From contig NZ_JBGFSP010000004.1 in assembly GCF_041227145.1 (NCBI RefSeq), positions 62,001 to 126,000 of the forward strand: a stretch of DNA of 64,000 nucleotides, given 5' to 3'. A program made the translations under genes and the position numbers. The stretch comes from Bacteroides sp. AN502(2024). Its GTDB lineage: Bacteria; Bacteroidota; Bacteroidia; Bacteroidales; Bacteroidaceae. Of this stretch, positions 34,298 through 43,391 are shown in pieces (positions within the stretch are counted from its first letter, which is position 1; each line of letters begins with the position of its first letter). The notes under the pieces are model-generated. The model worked only from the letters and a program-made list of their open reading frames with translations. It searched no databases and was not told the origin of the DNA.

Positions 34298-36181
34298 TTA
34301 GAATTGATACATTTGTTCTATGTAATTGATGAATGCGCGGTTCACCATTCTCACCCCTCCAGGGGTAGGGTAATTGCCGCTAAAATACCAGTCGCCCTGA
34401 TGATGCGGACAAGCCTCGTGCAGTCCTTCCAACGGTTGATAGACGATTTCCACTTTCGCTTTTGTCCCCTTGGGCGTCAGCAGTTCCACCATCTTGGCTG
34501 AGATTTCCTCATCGGTGAATGGAGCGTAAATGTCTTTCACATAGTTGACCATCTGTTCCTTCGGCAGCCCCACCTGATCTTTCGATTTACGGTATGCAGC
34601 TGCAATCACGTCTTTCATATCCCGCTCTTTTAATAGCTCGACAGCAGCTCTGAAAGCGATAAACTCGCTCATCTTTGCCATATCTATACCGTAATAGTCA
34701 GGATAACGCACTTGCGGAGAAGAAGACACGATCACAATCTTCTTCGGACCCAGCCGATCGAGGATACCGATAATGCTTTGCTTCAGTGTAGTACCCCGCA
34801 CAATGCTGTCGTCGATAATCACCAGATTATCGACACCGGGTACCAGACTTCCGTAGGTGATATCATACACATGGGCAGCCAAATCATTCCGGCTGTTTCC
34901 CTCAGCGATGAACGTGCGGAGTTTGATGTCCTTGATTGCCACCTTTTCGCTACGAATACGACGGGAAAGAATAATTTCCAGCTCATCCATGTTAGGATGA
35001 TGACCCAATGCGGCGATCTGCTGCACTTTCTCCTCGTTCAAGTAATCGTCCAATCCCTGCAACATTCCATAGAAAGCAACCTCCGCAGTGTTGGGGATAA
35101 AAGAGAAAACCGTATGATCTATATCATGATTGATTGCTTTCAGAATTTTCGGAACCAGCTTCTCGCCCAGCCGTTTTCTCTCTTTATAAATCTCGGCATC
35201 GCTGCCACGGGAGAAATAAATGCGTTCGAAAGAACATGCTTGGTTTTTGCGCGGCTTGTTTATCTGCGAAGTACGTATGTTACCCTCTTTGCTGATGAGC
35301 AATGCCTGTCCCGGTTGCAATTCTTTAATTCCCTCCAATGGGACATTCAAAACAGTCTGAATCACGGGACGTTCGGAAGCAAGAACAGCTATTTCATCAT
35401 CCTGGTACCAGAATGCAGGCCGGATTCCCCACGGATCACGGATGGCGAAAGACTCACCGCTTCCGGTCAGTCCGCAAATCACGTATCCCCCATCCCATTC
35501 GCGGCTGGAAGTACGCAACACGTTTGCCAAATCAATATGTTCTTCTATATAATGAGTGATCTCCATGCCCGTAAGCCCTTCGGCTTCGGCAAGATTGAAT
35601 ACGCGCTCCACTTCACGGTCCAGACGGTGCCCCACCTGCTCCAACATGATATAGGTATCGGCATATTGGCGCGGATGCTGACCGATGGCAGTAATACGGG
35701 CAAATATTTCGTCTACATTCGTCATGTTGAAGTTTCCGCAAAGAGCCAGATTCTTGGCGCGCCAGTTATTCCTTCTTAAGAATGGATGTACATAAGAGAT
35801 TCCGGATTTTCCCGTAGTGGAATAACGAAGATGCCCCATATATACTTCACCGGCAAAGGGCAAGGCTCGTTTGGCATATGCCGTATCGTGCAACTGTTCG
35901 GAAGTGAGATCCTTAAAATTGTTCTGAACGTTTTCAAAGATTTCTGTGATGGCTCCGGAGCCTAAAGCACGTTCACGAAACATATATTCTTCACCCGGAT
36001 TTGCTTTCAGTTTCACACATGCCAGTCCCGCACCTTCCTGTCCGCGATTATGCTGTTTCTCCATCAACAGGTAGAGCTTGTTAAGACCATACATCCATGT
36101 CCCGTACTTTTTCTCGTAATACTCTAACGGTTTAAGCAAGCGTATCATGGCAACGCCACATTCATGTTTCAATTGTTCCAT
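34298..36181 (-). CDS. purF: amidophosphoribosyltransferase, long form
   Basis: 627 aa, longer than canonical PurF (about 470-505). PurF transfers glutamine amide to PRPP, the first step of purine synthesis. The Ntn glutaminase opens after a 7-residue leader with CGVAMIRLLKPL; Cys8 would be the nucleophile. Later come RGQEGAGLA, GHLRYSTTGKSG and the PRPP loop VIIDDSIVRGTTLKQSI (about residue 452), and SPQVRYPDYYGIDM. The extra length is mainly in the N-terminal half and at the C-terminus. Many Bacteroides carry such a long form in addition to a standard PurF, so this one could be a specialised paralogue. It is 27 bp upstream of carA and co-directional. Confidence 0.85.
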   Translation of the reverse strand: MEQLKHECGVAMIRLLKPLEYYEKKYGTWMYGLNKLYLLMEKQHNRGQEGAGLACVKLKANPGEEYMFRERALGSGAITEIFENVQNNFKDLTSEQLHDTAYAKRALPFAGEVYMGHLRYSTTGKSGISYVHPFLRRNNWRAKNLALCGNFNMTNVDEIFARITAIGQHPRQYADTYIMLEQVGHRLDREVERVFNLAEAEGLTGMEITHYIEEHIDLANVLRTSSREWDGGYVICGLTGSGESFAIRDPWGIRPAFWYQDDEIAVLASERPVIQTVLNVPLEGIKELQPGQALLISKEGNIRTSQINKPRKNQACSFERIYFSRGSDAEIYKERKRLGEKLVPKILKAINHDIDHTVFSFIPNTAEVAFYGMLQGLDDYLNEEKVQQIAALGHHPNMDELEIILSRRIRSEKVAIKDIKLRTFIAEGNSRNDLAAHVYDITYGSLVPGVDNLVIIDDSIVRGTTLKQSIIGILDRLGPKKIVIVSSSPQVRYPDYYGIDMAKMSEFIAFRAAVELLKERDMKDVIAAAYRKSKDQVGLPKEQMVNYVKDIYAPFTDEEISAKMVELLTPKGTKAKVEIVYQPLEGLHEACPHHQGDWYFSGNYPTPGGVRMVNRAFINYIEQMYQF

Positions 36182-36209
36182 CTCTCTATATACTAGTTAC
36201 TATTTAAAG

Positions 36210-36851
36210 TTACTCTACTGTTACTGACTTCGCCAAATTCCTCGGCTGATCCACATCCATTTCTTTGCACACCGCAATGTGGTAAGCAAGAAGCTGGAGA
36301 AGTACCGTAGTTATTAACGGTGGTAGACATTCGATTGTTTCAGGAAGTTCGATATTATAATCAGCAATCTTACTAATTACCGTATCTCCTTTCGTCACAG
36401 ATGCAATCACCACTACCTCATGAATCGCATAAGCACCAATCACTTCTCCCAACGCCAATCGTACGGCTGTCAGCAGACTGACCTGATTAGCGACTTTCAT
36501 GTATTCTATTAATTGAACGAGGACTTCTGTATCGGTACTGCTTTTAAAAATAGAACCTTTGGCTTGAAGTTTTTCTTTGAGAACGGCGTAGTTTTCAATA
36601 ATACCGTTATGAATGAGGGCGAGCTTTTCGGAAGAAGAATAATGAGGATGGGCGTTAGCAGAACAAGGTTCCCCGTGAGTAGCCCAACGGGTATGGGCAA
36701 TTCCTTTCATCTTATACACATTTAATTGTCGGTCATCATTGATTAATGCCACCCCCGCACTGTCATATCCACGATACTCCAGTCGCTTCAGCCCTTTTAT
36801 AAGGATAGGATAGGCTTTTCGTTGACCCATATAGCCTACTATTCCACACAT
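36210..36851 (-). pseudogene. glmS: internally deleted glucosamine-6-phosphate synthase gene
   Basis: 213 aa versus about 610 for GlmS. Residues 1-50 match the start of the glutaminase domain (MCGIVGYMGQRKAYP, Cys2 nucleophile, EYRGYDSAGVAL). About 19 residues are then missing before IAHTRWATHGEP. The frame continues to GAYAI (residue 143), then jumps directly to the C-terminal tail of the second SIS domain (TKGDTVISKIADY, DQPRNLAKSVTVE). About 390 residues, including most of both SIS domains, are gone, yet the frame stays open. It cannot make glucosamine-6-phosphate. The glutaminase residues (Cys, RWATHG, HNG, DTE) remain, so a mini-protein with glutaminase activity or a regulatory role is possible. 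It has its own -7 element and is 28 bp upstream of purF. Confidence 0.85.
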
Positions 36852-37212
36852 ATTATGATATTTTTATTTCGCCTGCAAATATACACATTACAAATAACAT
36901 AAAGACAACAAAAAGCATATTTATTTGACAGAAATGCACAAAAAAATCACAAACACATCAAAAAGTTAAATAATATATTATTTTTACTTCAAAAAGAAAC
37001 AGATTACAATCAAAACCGAATAGAGCTGGATAAACTAACAAATTAAAAGCAAATTTCCTACTTTTAGTTACAGATTAAAAGAAGAAGGATTCCTATTTTT
37101 ATTTCACGTCACACAAAACCATATTTAGATATCATTTTGAAATTAAAACAATAACTTTGCCAAACAATTTGACACATCAAATAGGTATTATCATACAATA
37201 AAGCTAGAAAGA
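36852..37212. other. 361-bp divergent promoter region glmS'/gltB
   Basis: Very AT-rich, no gene. Minus-strand -7 element TATATTTG (complement of 36876-36883) serves the glmS' - purF - carA - carB direction. Plus-strand TAACTTTG (37152-37159) serves gltB, 53 bp before its ATG. Neither has a perfect TTTG at the -33 spacing. Confidence 0.6.
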
Positions 37213-40200
37213 ATGAGAAAGAAAGAACTTTTTAACAACGTAACAGAAAGATCTCCTTACCAACGACAGCCCAAACAGATGGGCTTGTACGATGCGGCAT
37301 ACGAACACGATGCTTGCGGTGTTGGTATGCTGGTTAACATTCATGGAGAAAAGTCACACGACATTGTTGAGTCGGCTTTAAAGGTATTAGAGAACATGCG
37401 TCATCGCGGTGCCGAAGGCGCAGATAACAAGACCGGTGACGGTGCAGGTATCATGCTTCAAATTCCGCATGAGTTTATTTTATTACAAGGTATTCCTGTC
37501 CCCGAAAAAGGACGGTATGGCACAGGGTTGTTGTTTTTGCCGAAAAACGAAAAAGACCAGGCTGCTATTCTAAGTATTATTATTGAAGAAATCGAAAAAG
37601 AAGGACTCACATTGATGCATTTGCGTAACGTGCCCACTTGCCCCGAAATCTTGGGAGAATCAGCTCTGGCAAGCGAACCGGACATCAAACAAATATTCAT
37701 CACCGGATTTACGGAAACGGAAACTGCCGACCGGAAATTATACCTGATCCGGAAAAGAATCGAAAATAAAGTCAGATTGTCAGCTATTCCGACAAAAGAC
37801 GATTTTTATATTGTGTCGCTCTCTACCAAAAGCATTATATATAAAGGTATGCTTTCATCCTTACAACTGCGCAACTACTATCCGGACCTGACAAATAGCT
37901 ATTTTACCAGCGGACTGGCATTGGTACACTCTCGTTTCAGCACCAATACATTCCCCACATGGGGATTGGCACAGCCGTTCCGCCTGTTGGCACACAACGG
38001 TGAAATCAATACTATCCGTGGTAACAGAGGATGGATGGAAGCCCGTGAAAGTGTACTTTCCACTCCCACCTTAGGCGATATAAAAGGAATCCGTCCGATT
38101 ATACAACCGGGCATGAGTGACAGTGCTTCACTGGACAATGTACTGGAATTCCTCGTGATGTCAGGATTGAGCCTGCCTCATGCTATGGCTATGCTCGTAC
38201 CGGAATCTTTCAACGAAAAGAATCCGATCAGTGAAGATCTGAAAGCATTTTACGAATACCACTCCATCCTGATGGAACCATGGGACGGACCGGCTGCACT
38301 ACTATTCAGCGACGGACGATTTGCCGGAGGTATGCTTGACCGCAATGGTCTGCGTCCGGCACGCTACCTGATTACTAAAAACGATATGATGGTGGTGGCT
38401 TCGGAAGTCGGTGTTATGGATTTCGAACCCGGAGATATCAAGGAAAAAGGTCGCTTACAGCCTGGCAAAATTCTACTGGTAGATACGGAAAAAGGTGAAA
38501 TTTACTATGACAGTGAACTGAAAAAGCAGTTGGCTGAAGCCAAACCTTACCGTACTTGGCTGTCCACCAACCGGATCGAACTGGATGAACTGAAAAGCGG
38601 ACGCAAAGTTCCCCATCAGGTGGAAAACTACAACCGTATGCTTCGTACTTTCGGCTACTCCAAAGAGGACATAGAAAAACTGATTATGCCAATGGCAAGC
38701 ACGGGAACAGAACCGATCAACTCAATGGGCAATGACACTCCGATAGCCGTACTTTCAGATAAGCCGCAGTTGCTTTACAACTATTTCCGCCAGCAATTTG
38801 CACAGGTAACCAATCCGCCTATTGACCCGCTCCGCGAAGAACTGGTGATGTCATTGACGGAATATATCGGAGCTGTCGGCATGAATATTCTAACCCCCAG
38901 TGAAAGTCATTGTAAAATGGTACGCCTGAACCACCCGATTTTGAGCAACACACAACTGGATATTCTCTGCAATATCCGGTATAAAGGCTTCAAAACGGTC
39001 AAACTCCCCCTGTTATTTGAAGTAGCAAAAGGGAAAGCCGGGTTACAGGAAGCCCTGAACAACCTTTGCAAAATGGCGGAAGAATCCGTGACGGAAGGGG
39101 TAAACTACCTTGTCCTTACCGACCGTGACGTGGATGTTACCCACGCGGCCATTCCTTCACTGCTGGCAGTAAGTGCTGTTCATCACCACCTGATTTCAGT
39201 CGGCAAGCGCGTGCAAACGGCATTGATCGTAGAAAGCGGTGAAATACGTGAAGTGATGCACGCTGCGTTATTGTTGGGATTCGGAGCAAGTGCCCTGAAT
39301 CCTTACATGGCTTTCGCCGTTCTCGACCGACTGGTGAAAGACAAGGATATTCAGTTAGATTATGCCACTGCTGAAAAGAACTATATCAAATCCATCTGTA
39401 AAGGCTTGTTTAAAATCATGAGTAAGATGGGTATCTCCACAATCCGCTCCTATCGCGGCGCGAAGATTTTCGAAGCTGTCGGTTTGAGCGAAGAATTAAG
39501 CAAAACTTATTTCGGAGGACTCGGTTCGCCCATTGGAGGTATCCGCTTGGAAGAAATAGCCAGAGATGCCATTGCCTTCCACGAAGAAGGATTTGAAGGC
39601 GTGGAAAATGAAGGATTATTAAAAAATAACGGTTTGTATGCTTTCCGGAAAGATGGAGAGAAACATGCATGGAATCCGGAAACAATCAGCACGCTGCAAT
39701 TGGCGACACGACTGGGGAGTTATAAAAAATTTAAAGAATACACTCATCTGGTAGACGAAAAGGAGAAACCCATTTTCCTCCGAGACTTCCTGGGATTCCG
39801 TCGCAATCCGATTGCTATCGACCAGGTAGAACCGGTGGAAAACATCCTGCATCGTTTCGTTACAGGAGCTATGTCTTTCGGCTCCATCAGTAAAGAGGCT
39901 CATGAGGCAATGGCTATGGCCATGAATAAAATCCACGGACGCAGTAATACCGGTGAAGGTGGTGAAGATGCCACCCGTTTCCAACCGCTGCCGGATGGCA
40001 GTTCTTTACGGAGTGCAATCAAGCAGGTGGCATCCGGTCGATTCGGTGTAACGGCAGAGTATCTGGTGAATGCAGACGAAATTCAAATTAAGATAGCACA
40101 GGGAGCAAAACCGGGTGAAGGGGGACAACTTCCGGGATTTAAAGTGAACGATGTGATTGCCAAAACACGTCATTCCATTCCGGGAATTTCGCTGATTTCT

Positions 40201-41763
40201 CCTCCACCCCACCATGATATCTATTCGATTGAGGATTTAGCACAACTAATCTTCGATTTGAAAAATGTAAATCCACAGGCCAAAATCAGTGTGAAACTGG
40301 TAGCAGAAAGCGGTGTCGGTACCATTGCCGCCGGTGTGGCAAAAGCAAAGGCAGACCTGATTGTCATCTCCGGCGCCGAAGGGGGAACAGGGGCTTCTCC
40401 CGCTTCTTCTATCCGCTATGCAGGTATCTCACCGGAATTGGGATTGAGCGAGACACAGCAAACATTGGTTTTGAACGGACTTCGCGGTCAAGTAATCCTG
40501 CAAGCCGACGGACAACTGAAAACCGGACGTGACGTCATTTTGATGGCACTGATGGGAGCCGAAGAATATGGTTTCGCCACTTCAGCATTAATCGTACTAG
40601 GTTGTGTGATGATGCGTAAATGCCATCAGAATACTTGCCCGGTAGGAGTTGCCACACAGAATGAAGAGTTACGTAAACGCTTTCACGGACGTAGTGAATA
40701 CTTAATAAACTTTTTCACATTTCTGGCACAGGAAGTCCGCGAGCATTTGGCCGAAATGGGATTCACCCGGATGGATGATATTATCGGGCGTACAGATTTG
40801 ATCGAACGCAAGTCCATTGCCAACGACCCGAATCCGAAACATGCATTAATCGACTTTACCAAATTGCTGGCACGCATTGATAACAACGCGGCTATCCGTC
40901 ATGTTATCGATCAGGATCACGGTATTGCTACTGTAAAGGATGTAGCCCTTATCGATGCCGCACAGGAAGCTATCGAACATGAGAAAGAAATTTCTTTAGA
41001 ATATACGATTGCCAATACAGATCGTGCGATAGGTGCTATGCTCTCCGGAGTGATTGCCCAAAAATATGGTGCCGAAGGATTGCCGGAACATACGCTGAAT
41101 GTGAAGTTCAAAGGCTCGGCAGGTCAGTCCTTCGGGACTTTCCTCGTACCGGGAGTAAACTTTAAACTGGAAGGTGAAGCGAATGATTATCTGGGTAAAG
41201 GATTGAGTGGCGGACGCATCGCCGTATTACCTCCTATCCGCAGCAACTTCGAAGCCGAAAAGAATACAATTGCCGGTAATACCTTACTTTATGGAGCAAC
41301 AAGCGGTGAAGTGTATATCAACGGTCGTGTAGGAGAACGCTTCGCAGTCCGTAACTCCGGTGCAGTTGCCGTAGTAGAAGGTGTGGGCGACCATTGTTGC
41401 GAATACATGACCGGAGGTCGTGTCGTAGTCCTCGGACAAACCGGACGCAATTTTGCAGCCGGTATGAGTGGTGGTGTGGCGTACGTATGGAACAAAGATG
41501 GCAACTTCGATTATTTCTGCAACATGGAAATGGTGGAACTGTCTCTCATCGAAGAAGCCGGTTACCGGAAAGAGCTACACGAACTAATCCGCCAACATTA
41601 TCTGTACACAGGCTCAAAACTGGCCCGTACCATGCTTGACAACTGGAATCATTATGCAGACCAGTTCATCCAAGTAGTACCCATCGAATACAAAAAGGTA
41701 TTGCAGGAAGAACAGATGAGAAAATTGCAACAAAAAATTGCAGACATGCAAAGAGACTATTGA
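37213..41763 (+). CDS. gltB: glutamate synthase, large subunit
   Basis: 1516 aa, full length. Converts 2-oxoglutarate and glutamine to two glutamates. A leader of about 34 residues precedes the Ntn nucleophile Cys in YEHDACGVGMLVNI. The central and FMN-binding synthase domains follow (FVTGAMSFGSISKEAHEAMA, SGAEGGTGASPASS). The 3Fe-4S cluster Cys are in CVMMRKCHQNTCPVG (about residue 1134). The C-terminal beta-helix domain is Gly-rich (AVVEGVGDHCCEYMTGGR). It heads gltB-gltD and is divergent from the glmS'-purF-car operon, in a block of glutamine-using genes. Ammonia-linked control is likely but not visible in the sequence. Confidence 0.97.
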   Translation: MRKKELFNNVTERSPYQRQPKQMGLYDAAYEHDACGVGMLVNIHGEKSHDIVESALKVLENMRHRGAEGADNKTGDGAGIMLQIPHEFILLQGIPVPEKGRYGTGLLFLPKNEKDQAAILSIIIEEIEKEGLTLMHLRNVPTCPEILGESALASEPDIKQIFITGFTETETADRKLYLIRKRIENKVRLSAIPTKDDFYIVSLSTKSIIYKGMLSSLQLRNYYPDLTNSYFTSGLALVHSRFSTNTFPTWGLAQPFRLLAHNGEINTIRGNRGWMEARESVLSTPTLGDIKGIRPIIQPGMSDSASLDNVLEFLVMSGLSLPHAMAMLVPESFNEKNPISEDLKAFYEYHSILMEPWDGPAALLFSDGRFAGGMLDRNGLRPARYLITKNDMMVVASEVGVMDFEPGDIKEKGRLQPGKILLVDTEKGEIYYDSELKKQLAEAKPYRTWLSTNRIELDELKSGRKVPHQVENYNRMLRTFGYSKEDIEKLIMPMASTGTEPINSMGNDTPIAVLSDKPQLLYNYFRQQFAQVTNPPIDPLREELVMSLTEYIGAVGMNILTPSESHCKMVRLNHPILSNTQLDILCNIRYKGFKTVKLPLLFEVAKGKAGLQEALNNLCKMAEESVTEGVNYLVLTDRDVDVTHAAIPSLLAVSAVHHHLISVGKRVQTALIVESGEIREVMHAALLLGFGASALNPYMAFAVLDRLVKDKDIQLDYATAEKNYIKSICKGLFKIMSKMGISTIRSYRGAKIFEAVGLSEELSKTYFGGLGSPIGGIRLEEIARDAIAFHEEGFEGVENEGLLKNNGLYAFRKDGEKHAWNPETISTLQLATRLGSYKKFKEYTHLVDEKEKPIFLRDFLGFRRNPIAIDQVEPVENILHRFVTGAMSFGSISKEAHEAMAMAMNKIHGRSNTGEGGEDATRFQPLPDGSSLRSAIKQVASGRFGVTAEYLVNADEIQIKIAQGAKPGEGGQLPGFKVNDVIAKTRHSIPGISLISPPPHHDIYSIEDLAQLIFDLKNVNPQAKISVKLVAESGVGTIAAGVAKAKADLIVISGAEGGTGASPASSIRYAGISPELGLSETQQTLVLNGLRGQVILQADGQLKTGRDVILMALMGAEEYGFATSALIVLGCVMMRKCHQNTCPVGVATQNEELRKRFHGRSEYLINFFTFLAQEVREHLAEMGFTRMDDIIGRTDLIERKSIANDPNPKHALIDFTKLLARIDNNAAIRHVIDQDHGIATVKDVALIDAAQEAIEHEKEISLEYTIANTDRAIGAMLSGVIAQKYGAEGLPEHTLNVKFKGSAGQSFGTFLVPGVNFKLEGEANDYLGKGLSGGRIAVLPPIRSNFEAEKNTIAGNTLLYGATSGEVYINGRVGERFAVRNSGAVAVVEGVGDHCCEYMTGGRVVVLGQTGRNFAAGMSGGVAYVWNKDGNFDYFCNMEMVELSLIEEAGYRKELHELIRQHYLYTGSKLARTMLDNWNHYADQFIQVVPIEYKKVLQEEQMRKLQQKIADMQRDY

Positions 41764-41827
41764 CCGGCAAAATGCCGGAGCCAAGTCTCCATGCGGATAT
41801 AAGTCGAACTTAAAACTGAATAATAAT

Positions 41828-43180
41828 ATGGGAGATCCTAAAGCATTTCTAAATATACCTCGACAAGAGGCGGGATACCGCCCTGTAAACGAGCGAATCA
41901 CTGACTATAGTCAGGTAGAACAGACTCTGAATACAAACAGCCGTAAATTGCAGGCGTCACGCTGCATGGATTGCGGTGTACCTTTCTGTCACTGGGCATG
42001 TCCGATGGGAAATAAACAACCGGAATGGCAGGATGCATTATACAGGGGAAAATGGAAGGAGGCATACGAAGTATTGTCGTCTACTTGCGATTTTCCGGAA
42101 TTTACAGGACGCATCTGTCCTGCTCTTTGTGAGAAATCGTGTGTGCTGAAACTTTCCTGCGACCAGCCGGTAACTATTCGTGAGAATGAAGCGGCTATCG
42201 TAGAAGCGGCTTTTCGCGAAGGATACATACAGATAAAGAATCCGAAAAGAAACGGGCAGAAAGTGGCGGTGATTGGTGCAGGTCCTGCCGGATTGGTGGC
42301 GGCTAATCAGCTGAATTTAAAAGGATATAGCGTTACTCTATTCGATAAGAATGAAGCTCCCGGGGGATTATTACGATTCGGCATTCCTAATTTCAAACTG
42401 GATAAGAATGTAATTGACCGGCGGATGAAGATATTGGCCGCAGAAGGAATCCGGTTTGAAATGGGAGTAGAGATAGACATCAATCATTTACCGGAAGGAT
42501 TCGACGCCTACTGCATCTGTACCGGAACACCGGCAGCACGTGATTTGAGTATTCCGGGACGCGAACTGAAAGGCATCCATTTCGCACTTGAAATGCTGGC
42601 ACAGCAGAACAGGGTTTTGGCAGGACAGACTTTCCCGAAAGATAAATTGGTGAATGCCAAAGGCAAGAAGGTACTTGTGATAGGTGGCGGTGATACCGGT
42701 TCCGACTGCATCGGGACCAGTGTGAGACAGGGAGCTGTCAGCATCACTCAAATAGAAATCATGCCGAAACCTCCTGTCGGAGACAATCCGGCTACTCCTT
42801 GGCCTCAATGGCCGGTAGTCTTCAAGACGACTTCCAGCCATGAAGAAGGTTGTACACGCCGTTGGTGTCTGACCTCCAATCAGTTTCTCGGAAAGAATGG
42901 AAAAGTGACAGGCGTAGAAGTGGAAGAGGTGGAATGGATTCCGGCAGCAGATGGCGGACGTCCCACGATGAAACCGACAGGAAAAAAGGAAGTCATCGAA
43001 GCGGACATGGTATTGCTGGCAATGGGATTCCTGAAACCGGAACAGCCGAAGTTTGCCGAAAATGTATTCCTTGCCGGAGATGCGAATACAGGAGCCAGCC
43101 TCGTTGTACGTGCCATGGCAGGAGGAAGAAAAGCGGCTGCAGAAATAGACACTTATTTGACGAAAGAATCTCCGAAGTAA
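41828..43180 (+). CDS. gltD: glutamate synthase, small subunit
   Basis: 450 aa from ATG 41828 (MGDPKAFLNIPRQEAGYRPV); a longer frame reaches back into gltB, but its extra 30 residues (NAGAKSPCGYKSNLK) are atypical. It feeds electrons from NADPH to GltB. The N-terminal Cys cluster CMDCGVPFCHWACPMGN and CPALCEKSCVLKL bind two [4Fe-4S]. The FAD dinucleotide motif is VAVIGAGPAGLVAANQL (about residue 141), the NADPH motif VLVIGGGDTGSDCIGT (about 283), and the FAD end AGDANTGASLVVRAMAGGR. The gap after gltB is 64 bp, so they form an operon. Confidence 0.96.
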   Translation: MGDPKAFLNIPRQEAGYRPVNERITDYSQVEQTLNTNSRKLQASRCMDCGVPFCHWACPMGNKQPEWQDALYRGKWKEAYEVLSSTCDFPEFTGRICPALCEKSCVLKLSCDQPVTIRENEAAIVEAAFREGYIQIKNPKRNGQKVAVIGAGPAGLVAANQLNLKGYSVTLFDKNEAPGGLLRFGIPNFKLDKNVIDRRMKILAAEGIRFEMGVEIDINHLPEGFDAYCICTGTPAARDLSIPGRELKGIHFALEMLAQQNRVLAGQTFPKDKLVNAKGKKVLVIGGGDTGSDCIGTSVRQGAVSITQIEIMPKPPVGDNPATPWPQWPVVFKTTSSHEEGCTRRWCLTSNQFLGKNGKVTGVEVEEVEWIPAADGGRPTMKPTGKKEVIEADMVLLAMGFLKPEQPKFAENVFLAGDANTGASLVVRAMAGGRKAAAEIDTYLTKESPK

Positions 43181-43186
43181 GGAATA

Positions 43187-43328
43187 CTAAGAGGGCTGAC
43201 TACTATTATCGGTTCGTTCCATATCTGTGGAACGAAAGGATAACAGATGTGGAACTAAAGGGAAACAGTTGTGGAACGAAACGATAACAACTGTGGAACG
43301 AATTAAGAATAGCTAGTCAGCTTCTTAG
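43187..43328. repeat. tandem 22-bp repeats framed by inverted repeats
   Basis: Between gltD and asnB. The outer inverted repeat CTAAGAGGGCTGACTAC (43187-43203) matches the reverse complement of 43312-43328 (CTAAGAAGCTGACTAGC) at 14 of 17 positions. Inside, TGTGGAAC(G/T)AA recurs at 43226, 43248, 43270 and 43292, exactly every 22 bp (four copies, spacer G-A-(T)AACAG-like). A first hairpin TTCGTTCCA / TGGAACGAA (43213-43236) opens the array. It resembles an iteron array or a small palindromic element. No gene is present. Confidence 0.75.
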
Positions 43329-43391
43329 CAATAGCGAATAAACAATCAACAGATTTCAACAGATTACATTACCCTCTAAAAATTAAAGCTT

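Noticed and set aside
34712..35779. 355-codon open frame opposite purF
   Set aside because: Antisense shadow of a strongly conserved coding region.
43205..43310. The 22-bp repeats as a CRISPR array
   Set aside because: Spacers are only about 11 bp and repeat-like themselves, and no cas gene is present in the window.
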